A stretch of DNA of 64,000 nucleotides from PALSA-188 sp050746185 (GTDB taxonomy: Bacteria > Acidobacteriota > Terriglobia > Terriglobales > Acidobacteriaceae), in the NCBI GenBank assembly GCA_050746185.1, contig JBOGLA010000027.1, positions 45,775 through 109,774 of the forward strand, read 5' to 3'. A program made the translations under genes and the position numbers. Below are positions 25,048-32,557 of this stretch, in pieces; the first letter of the stretch is position 1; each line of letters opens with the position of its first letter. The notes beneath the pieces are model-generated. The model searched no databases. It was not told the origin of the DNA and saw only the letters and a program-made list of their open reading frames with translations.

Positions 25048-25192
25048 AATCGAATGAACATCGCCGGGGACGACGGCGTTCATCCAGATGCCGGCATGTT
25101 CGCCAAGGATTACGTCGCCGATGATTTGCGCCGACTCATCCAAGTAACAGGTGTTTGGAATAGTTGGCGCAGCCTTTGTAGCTGCGAATCAT
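25048..25192 (-). pseudogene. Truncated, frameshifted gamma-carbonic anhydrase
   Basis: The minus strand begins MIRSYKG, loses frame, then reads on in another frame as APTIPNTCYLDESAQIIGD and on through GIWMNAVVPGDVHSI. This is the N-terminal quarter of a gamma-class carbonic anhydrase (left-handed beta-helix, hexapeptide repeats). The sequence ends abruptly at a cfa scrap. The three zinc-binding His positions and most of the helix are missing. Its ATG overlaps the stop of the glutaredoxin-like gene as ATGA, so the intact ancestor was translationally coupled to that gene. Confidence 0.8.
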
Positions 25193-25446
25193 GATTTCTC
25201 GATTCCCAGTCTCTCCGCCATCTCTTCATAAAGAAAGCCTTCGCCCGGCCTGTAAGGCTGCACCCATTCTCCATCAATCACAAATTGCGGGATGGCGCGC
25301 TTGCCGGTCTGCTTGATGACTTCCGCGGCAGCTCCGGGAGTCTTTTCGATGTCCACGTCCGTGAATGGAATGTTGTGCTGCTGTAAAAAGCGTTTCGCGG
25401 TGCGGCAGTCGGGACACCAAAACGCGGAATAGACAGTAACTTCCAT
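25189..25446 (-). CDS. Glutaredoxin-like thiol-disulfide protein
   Basis: 85 residues with a thioredoxin/glutaredoxin fold and redox motif FWCPDCRTAK (Cys11, Cys14). AIPQFVIDGEW is the cis-Pro segment. It is close to the NrdH/Grx-like group (compact, no extensions). It may work with bacillithiol, since bshA is present in this window (inference). Its stop codon overlaps the start of the broken carbonic anhydrase. Confidence 0.85.
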   Translation of the reverse strand: MEVTVYSAFWCPDCRTAKRFLQQHNIPFTDVDIEKTPGAAAEVIKQTGKRAIPQFVIDGEWVQPYRPGEGFLYEEMAERLGIEKS

Positions 25447-25558
25447 GCCTCATCAAGTGTAAACCGAAGGTTAGGGATAATTTCGGACGCATGCAGAGTG
25501 GGTAAATCTTCAATGCGCCCCGATGCTATATTTGGAGATCCTACCGGAGGAGGACCTA

Positions 25559-25981
25559 ATGGGAATCGCTCTCTCTGACGAAATCAAACAGTTGTTCGAC
25601 GTTCCCAATTTTGCCCACCTCTCCACGCTCATGCCGGATGGTTCTCCGCACAGCACCCCGGTTTGGGCGGGACGCGACGGAGAGCGCGTCATCATCTGCA
25701 CCGGGGGAAAATCCCTCAAGTCGCGCAACACTCGACGTGATCCCAGGATTGCGATTTCGATGGTGGAGTTCAAGAATCCGTACAGCGAACTGCAAGTTCG
25801 GGGGCGCGTGGTCGAGCATCGTCCCGACCCGGACCTCAAGCTCATGGATCCCATTTCGATGAAATACATCGGGAAGCCGTTTCCCATGCGCGGCTATGAA
25901 GACCGGATTGCGCTCGTTATCGAAGTTGACCATGCGCGGTACATGAAGCTTCCCTTTGAACACACGCCGCGCGCGGCGTAG
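25559..25981 (+). CDS. PPOX-class flavin-fold protein (pyridoxamine oxidase-like)
   Basis: 140 residues from the ATG at 25559, preceded by a strong GGAGGAGG at 25546-25553. The split-barrel pattern is visible: FAHLSTLMPDGSPHSTPVWAGRDGERVIICTGGKSLKSRNTRRDPRIAISM, then ELQVRGRVVEH. This matches the pyridoxamine-5'-phosphate-oxidase-related family that binds FMN or F420. The substrate and cofactor cannot be told apart from sequence alone. Confidence 0.9.
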   Translation: MGIALSDEIKQLFDVPNFAHLSTLMPDGSPHSTPVWAGRDGERVIICTGGKSLKSRNTRRDPRIAISMVEFKNPYSELQVRGRVVEHRPDPDLKLMDPISMKYIGKPFPMRGYEDRIALVIEVDHARYMKLPFEHTPRAA

Positions 25982-26090
25982 AAGCGGAATGCCGGTGCTC
26001 GACGAAATCGGCAAGGGGCAACCCGCCATCCTGATAGGGAATCCCAAAAGCCCTGGCATTTTGCGTAATGTAGCTACAAGGAGTGACGAG

Positions 26091-26363
26091 ATGCAAAGAA
26101 CGTCGAAATTCACGGGATTCGTTTTCATCGCGATCTTTTTCCTGCTTTCGCTGCTCGGCACAGGTTGCGCCGTGCGTGTGCGCAGCTACTACGATCCCGG
26201 CCACGGCGACTACCATCGGTGGGACAATCACGAGCGCGTTTACTATCGGCAATGGGCCGTGGAAACGCACCGCGACGAGCATCGCGACTTCCGCAGGTTG
26301 AACAGAGAAGAGCAAAACGAATACTGGAACTGGCGTCATCACCACCCAGACGCTCGTCCTTAG
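26091..26363 (+). CDS. Small lipoprotein
   Basis: 90 residues from the ATG at 26091 with AAGGAG 8-10 nt upstream; the frame is open further upstream but without support. The signal FVFIAIFFLLSLLGTGC ends in a lipobox Cys. The mature chain is rich in His, Arg, Trp and Tyr (YYDPGHGDYHRWDNHERVYYRQW), ending NWRHHHPDARP. That composition suggests metal or surface binding, but no family is recognised. Confidence 0.75.
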   Translation: MQRTSKFTGFVFIAIFFLLSLLGTGCAVRVRSYYDPGHGDYHRWDNHERVYYRQWAVETHRDEHRDFRRLNREEQNEYWNWRHHHPDARP

Positions 26364-26613
26364 GTTCAATTCCCATGTGGAACACCTAGGGGAACTCTGA
26401 ACAAGTTCCGAAAAGAAACAGCAGGTTTCTCGACTTCGCTCGAAATGACAGAGTGTAGTCTTAATCAGAGTTTACCTACTGGGAGAGCGGCCCATTCATC
26501 GCCGCGTCGTGGGTCCCCACTCAAAGAGGCCCTTTGGGGGGCCGGATGTCGCCGGGGCAAAAGCCCTGACAAGCAAACCAGCCCCTCGGCGCAGGCGCTG
26601 GAGCTCCGCTGTT
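26364..26613. other. Intergenic gap with dispersed repeat
   Basis: 250 bp between convergent genes. It holds a repeat at about 26426-26450 (tttctcgacttcgctcgaaa followed by tgaca), of the same type as the copies near 4904 and 54095. The rest is GC-rich and shows no gene. Confidence 0.5.
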
Positions 26614-27570
26614 CTATGCCCAATCCGCCGGCGGAGCAGCTTCGAGCAAATAGGCTCCCGGACCTTGCTGCCCCCGAACCGTCCTGCAGAACTCGGCGAC
26701 ATGGAATCCAGCTTGGAGACTCTCGGTGAAAGCCCACCGCGTCGCCATCCGCCATTCTCGCGCCAACTGCGGATCTTTGCGCTCAATCGAATTGATGTCG
26801 CTGGGAATCTCAATGGCTATTCTTTGGCGCCGGAGTGCGGTTTCGAGGTCGGCCCGCACGGGCCGCCCATCGCCGCTAAAGAGAATCAGGGGTTGCACGG
26901 TGGAGAGAGCGTCGAGAGTTTCAGTCCTCACCGCGGCTCTCTTTTCGGCCCCCTTGGTCTCATGAATCCGCCCGGTAACACGGCGGCTCGTAATAGGCCA
27001 TTGGACCCATAAGCGGTCGGTGCCATTTCGATGCAAGGCGCTCGACGTTTCCGGCCCATACAAATCCACTTTGTAACTATTCGAAATTACTGCGAGCTTG
27101 GAAAAGTTCAGATGCGCGTTCTTGCTTTGAAGGGGATCGAAGGTCCATGAAATCTCCGAAATCCTGGACCCGATGGATGACGCCACGCGACGTTCCGGCA
27201 GGCGTTCCTCCAGTCCATCCTTATCTTCATCTTTTATCTGAACCGCCAGGACAGCTTCCCGCTGAGCGAGTTTGAGCTTGAATCCCAGCTCCGAATCGCG
27301 AGATCGCGCCTGAACCGCCAATTGATGTGAATGGAATGTTAACGCTCCGTGGCTGATTGAGGGAAAGGCGAAAGCAAAGCCAATCAGCTTGTCATCATCA
27401 AAGGCACCGAGCCATATGGCTCCGGCTTCGAGTGACGCAACCGCCCAGGTCAACGGCAGGACATCAATATCCGCCAGGTTCCAGACTTCTTTTTCGAGGG
27501 TTTGGACCAGCCGCAAATCGGCCGCGCCTTCGAGGCGACGGATCATAATGGGAGGCTTGATTTCGGGCAT
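26614..27570 (-). CDS. GNAT-like acetyltransferase of the COG3375 type
   Basis: 318 residues. The N-terminal half has a GNAT-like pattern: ADLRLVQTLEKEVWN, GAIWLGAFDDDKLIGFAFAFPS, LGFKLKLAQREAVLA. The conserved ISWTFDPLQSKNAHLNFSKLAVI follows, typical of the COG3375 group of predicted acetyltransferases. A charged insertion of about 27 residues (KDEDKDGLEERLPERR...) sits between these blocks and is unusual. Substrate unknown. Confidence 0.75.
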   Translation of the reverse strand: MPEIKPPIMIRRLEGAADLRLVQTLEKEVWNLADIDVLPLTWAVASLEAGAIWLGAFDDDKLIGFAFAFPSISHGALTFHSHQLAVQARSRDSELGFKLKLAQREAVLAVQIKDEDKDGLEERLPERRVASSIGSRISEISWTFDPLQSKNAHLNFSKLAVISNSYKVDLYGPETSSALHRNGTDRLWVQWPITSRRVTGRIHETKGAEKRAAVRTETLDALSTVQPLILFSGDGRPVRADLETALRRQRIAIEIPSDINSIERKDPQLAREWRMATRWAFTESLQAGFHVAEFCRTVRGQQGPGAYLLEAAPPADWA

Positions 27571-27718
27571 GAGCGTGCTCGATGTAAGGCGATTAATATA
27601 CGTGACGATGGACTAGAGACGCCAGCGGGACACGGGTGCACGCGCCGGATTCTCGCTCGACCGCGATTCGGAACAATGCGGGGGTCTATTCAGAGAAAAT
27701 GCATAGGTCCTTCGTTGG

Positions 27719-27742
27719 GATTCTTCGCTTGCGCGAAGAATC
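27719..27742. repeat. Perfect 10-bp-stem palindrome (REP-like)
   Basis: Arms gattcttcgc (27719-27728) and gcgaagaatc (27733-27742) with loop ttgc. No T-run follows on either strand. Related in sequence to the repeats at 4904 and 26426. Confidence 0.6.
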
Positions 27743-27801
27743 CGCTGTCTCAGGAGGACAACGCGTTTTTCTAATTTTGGGAGTCGAAGTACACGTAAAA
27801 G

Positions 27802-27822
27802 TTTGTAAAGAATCCTTACAAA
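27802..27822. promoter_or_regulatory. Operator-like palindrome upstream of mdtA
   Basis: Half-sites tttgtaaag and ccttacaaa are separated by aat; 8 of 9 arm positions pair. Size and symmetry suit a dimeric TetR/MarR-type repressor, commonly found before RND operons. No regulator gene is adjacent. Confidence 0.45.
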
Positions 27823-27950
27823 AGTTGGCGATAAGTTACGCTCTTTTCTAAAGGCTGTATCGTCTAATGAACAGGGCGAGATGAGTCAAGCCCGGAATAA
27901 CCAGTCCGACAAAGACTGAATGTTTGTTTTTCTGAAACGAGGTCCGCTAA

Positions 27951-29318
27951 ATGAAGGAACCCACAATCCGGGGGCGACACGTAACCCTGGCTTCGTGCCT
28001 GTTGCTATCTTTTTTATATATCGGGTGCGGCAGTACGTCCTCGAAGTCGGCTTCCGGCAGACCCACCGGTCCACAAATCATGCCGGTGGGCGTGGCCACG
28101 GCGCAAGAGCGGGACATGCCTTATTACCTCACTGGTCTGGGTACGGTCACCGCCTTTTATACCGTCAACGTAAAAAGCAGGGTGGACGGGCAACTTCAGG
28201 ATGTGAGATTCAAAGAAGGACAAAACGTCAAGCAGGGGGAATTGTTGGCGGTAATTGATCCCCGCCCTTATGAAGTTCAGTTGAGCCAGGCCGAAGCTAC
28301 ACTTTATAAGGATCAGGCCTCGCTTCGCGATGCGAGAACCATGTTAGGGCGTTTCAAAGCCCTTCTCAAGGAGTCAGGCGCAGTCTCGCAGCAACAAATA
28401 GATACGCAACAAGCAACCGCGGACGAACTCGAGGGAACGGTTAGAAACGACCAGGCGGCGATTGATAATGCCAAACTGCAAATCACCTACTGCCACATTA
28501 CTGCGCCAGTCACGGGCAGAATCGGACTCAGGCAGGTTGATCCCGGCAACATCGTGCATGCCACCGATGCAAATCCCATGTTCGTCATCACACAACTCCA
28601 CCCAATCACCGTGCTCTTCACTCTTCCTGAGGATTCCCTGCCTGCGGTTTCACAGCATATGAAGCAAGGACCGCTCGCGGTAGACGCCTACAGCCGTGAT
28701 GACCAGACAAAATTGGCCACCGGCAAACTGCTGACGATTGACAATGAAATTGATCCTACGACGGGCACCGGAAAGCTGAAGGCGGTCTTCGACAATAAAA
28801 ACAATATGCTGTGGCCGAACCAGTTCGTCAATATCCGGCTGCTGCTGGAAGTGCGCAAGAACAGCACCGTCATCCCGGCGGCGGCTATTCAGCGCGGTCC
28901 GCAGGGCACTTATGTATTCGTTGTAAAGCCAGATAAGACAGTGGAAGTGCGCCCGGTCACGATTGCGTTCACCCAGCAGAACCTGTCCACGATTGCCAGC
29001 GGCGTTTCGCCTGGCGACGAAGTGGTGACCGATGGCCAGGATAAGCTTCAGGCGGGAAGCAAGATCGAACCGCGCATGCAGAATGCGTCCTCATCCGATC
29101 AGAACGGGCAACCGTCGGGCGACAGTTCTTCCGGAAATCAGCCCGCAGATCAGCCCGATCAGTCAACGGGAGCCATGAGTCCCACCTCTGACAGTCCACC
29201 GTCAGCGGCAGCGGGTGCATCTTCGCCACCCAAGGCACATTCGGGAAATCGCCACAAAAGCAGCGCTTCGGGTGGTCCCACTTCGGGCGGCACGGCCTCA
29301 GGGGATAGTTCGAAATGA
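27951..29318 (+). CDS. mdtA: RND efflux periplasmic adaptor (MdtA-type)
   Basis: A 455-residue membrane-fusion protein joining the inner-membrane pump to an outer-membrane channel. The signal ends in a lipobox (LSFLYIGC, Cys26), so it is probably lipid-anchored. The order is barrel/lipoyl (VNVKSRVDGQLQDVRFKEGQNVKQGELLAVIDPRPYE), coiled-coil hairpin (about 100-170), second lipoyl half (APVTGRIGLRQVDPGNIV), and beta-barrel. The last 80 residues are a Ser/Gly/Pro-rich low-complexity tail not usual in MdtA. The stop overlaps mdtB as ATGA. Confidence 0.93.
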   Translation: MKEPTIRGRHVTLASCLLLSFLYIGCGSTSSKSASGRPTGPQIMPVGVATAQERDMPYYLTGLGTVTAFYTVNVKSRVDGQLQDVRFKEGQNVKQGELLAVIDPRPYEVQLSQAEATLYKDQASLRDARTMLGRFKALLKESGAVSQQQIDTQQATADELEGTVRNDQAAIDNAKLQITYCHITAPVTGRIGLRQVDPGNIVHATDANPMFVITQLHPITVLFTLPEDSLPAVSQHMKQGPLAVDAYSRDDQTKLATGKLLTIDNEIDPTTGTGKLKAVFDNKNNMLWPNQFVNIRLLLEVRKNSTVIPAAAIQRGPQGTYVFVVKPDKTVEVRPVTIAFTQQNLSTIASGVSPGDEVVTDGQDKLQAGSKIEPRMQNASSSDQNGQPSGDSSSGNQPADQPDQSTGAMSPTSDSPPSAAAGASSPPKAHSGNRHKSSASGGPTSGGTASGDSSK

Positions 29319-32300
29319 ATCCGTCGCGGCTGTTTATTCTTCGGCCGGTCGCAACCGCCCTCTTAATGGTTGCGATCATGCTGGTGGGAATCGTAGCCTA
29401 CCGCCAGCTGCCGGTATCGGCGTTGCCGGAAGTTGACTACCCGACGATTCAAGTGATGACGTTCTATCCCGGGGGCAGTCCTGACGTCATGGCCTCATCC
29501 GTGACCGCGCCCCTGGAGCGGCAATTCGGGCAGGTTCCCGGCCTGAGCCAGATGACTTCCACCAGTTCGATGGGAAGTTCAGTCATCACGCTTCAATTCA
29601 ATCTCGACCAGAATATTGATGTTGCGGAACAGGAAGTTCAGGCGGCAATCAACTCCGCCACAACGTACCTTCCTGCCGATCTTCCGAATCCGCCGATTTA
29701 TAGCAAAGTGAATCCGGCGGATACTCCGATTCTCACCCTCGCATTGACTTCGAGCACGTTGCCCTTGTCGAAGGTCGAAGACCTGGCGGATACGGGGCTG
29801 GCTCAGAAGATTTCACAAGTCACGGGCGTGGGCCTCGTCTCAATCAGCGGAGGACAAAAACCGGCGGTTCGGATTCAGGCAAACCCTACCGCGTTGGCTT
29901 CCTATGGCCTCAGCCTCGAGGATGTGCGAACCGCGCTTGCATCCGCCAACGTGGACCAGGCCAAGGGTACGCTGAATGGCCCGCGGCAGTCCTTCACCAT
30001 CGGTGCGAACGATCAGCTTATGTCCGGCGCGCAATACAGTCCCATCGTCATTGCCTATCGAAACGGCTCTCCCGTGCGGCTGGCCGACGTGGCGACGATC
30101 ACGGACGGCGTCGAAAACGTAATGGAATCCGCGTGGATGAATCTCGATCCGGCGGTGATCGTGAACATACAGCGCCAGCCCGGCGCAAACATTATCAGCG
30201 TGGTGGACCGCATCAAGAAGCTTCTGCCCCAGCTTCAGGCTTCGCTTCCCGCAGCGGTAAAAGTCTCAGTGCTAACGGATCGCACGGTGACGATTCGCGC
30301 CTCAGTCGCCGATGTCGAATTCGAACTCATGTTGACCGTGGCTCTCGTAGTGATGGTTATTTTTCTTTTTCTGCGGAATTTTTACGCGACCATCATTCCC
30401 GGCGTCGCCGTACCCCTATCCATCGTCGGAACGTTCGCCGTGATGTATCTGCTCGGCTACAGCCTCAACAACCTCACCCTCATGGCTTTGACCATCTCCA
30501 CCGGATTCGTCGTGGATGACGCCATCGTCATGATCGAGAACATTGACCGTTTTCTCGAAGCGGGGGATTCTCCTCTCGACGCCGCTCTCAAAGGGGCGGG
30601 CCAGATTGGCTTCACTATTGTGTCGTTGACGGTGTCACTGATTGCGGTACTGATTCCGTTGTTATTCATGGGCGACATTGTGGGGCGACTCTTCCGCGAA
30701 TTTGCCGTGACCCTGGCGGTCACCATTATTGTTTCGGCCGCAGTGTCATTGAGCCTGACGCCAATGATGTCCGCGCGACTGCTCAAACACAAAGATCCGG
30801 CGCGCCAGAGCCGCTTTTACAAAAGAACCGAAGACTTGTACAACCGCGTCATCCATTTCTATGGGCGCACCCTGAAATTTGTTCTGGGACACCAAACCAT
30901 CACCCTATTGATTACGGCTGGGACGCTGGTGCTCACCTTGTTTCTTTACGTGATCGTTCCGAAGGGATTTTTTCCGGTGCAGGATACCGGCCTGATTCTC
31001 GGCATTTCCGATGCGCCGCAGAGCGCTTCGTTTGCCGCCATGTCCCGCGATCAGCAAGCTTTGGCACGAGTCATTCTCAAGGATCCCGACGTGGAGAGCC
31101 TGTCTTCCTTCATTGGAGTGGACGGCACCAACCTTACTCCCAACAGCGGTCGCATTGAAATCAATCTGAAACCGCGAAACCAGCGAAACGATACCGCATC
31201 GGATGTGATTCGCCGCTTGCAGCCCGAACTCGCCCGACAGGTCACGGGCATCACTCTTTATATGCAACCGGTGCAGGATTTGAGCGTCGAAGACCGGGTG
31301 AGCCGCACTCAATTTCAATATTCGATGGAGGATGCTGATCCGGTCGAGCTCAACCGGCTGTCCACGGAATTGGCCAACAAGCTGCGCACACTTCCGGAAC
31401 TGCGGGATGTTGCGACGGACCAGCAAAATGGCGGACTTCAGGCCGACCTGACGATTGACCGCGACACCGCATCCCGGCTGGGCATTTTCCCGCAGGCAAT
31501 TGACAACACACTTTACGACGCCTTTGGACAGCGCCAAGTCTCGACCATCTTCACCCAGCTGAATCAGTATCACGTCATTTTGGAAGTTGATCCGCAATTC
31601 CAACAGAATCCGGGCGCTTTCAAGGATTTGTACGTGAAGTCCAATACCGGAACCGAAGTTCCACTCTCTTCCTTCACGAAGATGCAGACCTCGAATGCCT
31701 CCCTTGCGGTAAACCATCAGGGCCAGTTTCCGGTTGTCACTTTGTCATTCAATCTCGCTCCCGGGAAATCGCTGGGAGATGCAACCAAGGCCATCGCCGC
31801 CGCGGAAGCGGAAATCAACATGCCGGCCAGCGTTCACACCAGCTTCCAGGGAACCGCGGCTGCATTTCAGAATTCCCTCTCGACCGAGCCCTGGCTGATC
31901 GTTGCCGCTATTGTCACCGTATATATCGTGCTGGGAGTCTTGTACGAAAGCTACATCCATCCCATTACGATCCTTTCGACGCTACCATCGGCGGGCGTGG
32001 GCGCGATTTTGGCGTTGCTGATCACTGGAAATGACCTCGGAGTCGTCAGCCTGATCGGAATCATTCTGCTGATCGGAATCGTGAAAAAGAACGCCATCAT
32101 GATGATTGACTTCGCGCTCGAAGCCGAGCGAGTTGAACATAAACCTCCCGAAGAGGCGATTTTTCAGGCCTGCCTGTTGCGATTTCGTCCCATCATGATG
32201 ACCACGATGGCGGCTTTGCTGGGCGGTCTTCCGCTGGCATTGGGAAGAGGAACGGGTTCCGAGTTGCGGCATCCGCTTGGCATTACGATTGTTGGAGGCT

Positions 32301-32428
32301 TGTTGGTCAGCCAGGCGCTGACGCTTTACACCACTCCAGTGGTTTATTTGTGGTTTAACCGGCTTGCCAGCCGGTTCCAGAGGTTACAGTTTGAGCACCC
32401 GGTCGAAGAGCCCGTGGCAGGAGACTAG
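29315..32428 (+). CDS. mdtB: RND multidrug efflux permease, MdtB-type
   Basis: A 1037-residue proton-driven inner-membrane pump of the HAE1 family. The N-terminus LPVSALPEVDYPTIQVMTFYPG matches E. coli MdtB closely. TM4 carries the proton-relay pair in GFVVDDAIVMIENI, and two 6-TM halves with large periplasmic loops are evident. With mdtC it should form a heterotrimer. Translationally coupled to mdtA. No outer-membrane channel (TolC-like) gene is in the operon, so the pump must borrow one. Substrates unknown. Confidence 0.95.
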   Translation: MNPSRLFILRPVATALLMVAIMLVGIVAYRQLPVSALPEVDYPTIQVMTFYPGGSPDVMASSVTAPLERQFGQVPGLSQMTSTSSMGSSVITLQFNLDQNIDVAEQEVQAAINSATTYLPADLPNPPIYSKVNPADTPILTLALTSSTLPLSKVEDLADTGLAQKISQVTGVGLVSISGGQKPAVRIQANPTALASYGLSLEDVRTALASANVDQAKGTLNGPRQSFTIGANDQLMSGAQYSPIVIAYRNGSPVRLADVATITDGVENVMESAWMNLDPAVIVNIQRQPGANIISVVDRIKKLLPQLQASLPAAVKVSVLTDRTVTIRASVADVEFELMLTVALVVMVIFLFLRNFYATIIPGVAVPLSIVGTFAVMYLLGYSLNNLTLMALTISTGFVVDDAIVMIENIDRFLEAGDSPLDAALKGAGQIGFTIVSLTVSLIAVLIPLLFMGDIVGRLFREFAVTLAVTIIVSAAVSLSLTPMMSARLLKHKDPARQSRFYKRTEDLYNRVIHFYGRTLKFVLGHQTITLLITAGTLVLTLFLYVIVPKGFFPVQDTGLILGISDAPQSASFAAMSRDQQALARVILKDPDVESLSSFIGVDGTNLTPNSGRIEINLKPRNQRNDTASDVIRRLQPELARQVTGITLYMQPVQDLSVEDRVSRTQFQYSMEDADPVELNRLSTELANKLRTLPELRDVATDQQNGGLQADLTIDRDTASRLGIFPQAIDNTLYDAFGQRQVSTIFTQLNQYHVILEVDPQFQQNPGAFKDLYVKSNTGTEVPLSSFTKMQTSNASLAVNHQGQFPVVTLSFNLAPGKSLGDATKAIAAAEAEINMPASVHTSFQGTAAAFQNSLSTEPWLIVAAIVTVYIVLGVLYESYIHPITILSTLPSAGVGAILALLITGNDLGVVSLIGIILLIGIVKKNAIMMIDFALEAERVEHKPPEEAIFQACLLRFRPIMMTTMAALLGGLPLALGRGTGSELRHPLGITIVGGLLVSQALTLYTTPVVYLWFNRLASRFQRLQFEHPVEEPVAGD

Positions 32429-32432
32429 AGGC

Positions 32433-32553
32433 TCACGTGGGGACAGCCGCCCCCGGCTGTCCAGGTCGAGCGAAAGCTCGACGGCTCGTGTGCTCAAAAC
32501 AGACTGCGGAGCTTCGCTCCGCCGGACAGTCGGGGGCGGCTGTCCCCACGTGA
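32433..32553. repeat. Large palindrome between mdtB and mdtC
   Basis: Outer 30-nt arms (32433-32462 and 32524-32553) pair at 29 positions. Two inner hairpins fill the middle: gtcgagc/gctcgac (32465-32482) and cggagc/gctccg (about 32507-32522). The unit occupies nearly all of the 129-bp gap inside an otherwise tight operon. In RNA it would form a long three-way structure that could stall polymerase or set the mdtB:mdtC ratio. It looks like a mobile palindromic unit. Confidence 0.85.
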
Positions 32554-32557
32554 CTAT

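Larger units (their letters stand above)
27571..27950. other. Regulatory region upstream of the RND operon
   Basis: 380 bp between divergent genes. It contains a perfect 10-bp hairpin repeat (27719-27742), an operator-like palindrome (27802-27822), and AT-rich sequence before the adaptor gene. No gene could be supported. Confidence 0.5.

Noticed and set aside
27636..27851. A 71-codon frame upstream of the RND operon.
   Set aside because: It runs through the palindrome at 27719 and the operator-like site. Coding use is poor; it is more likely regulatory DNA.
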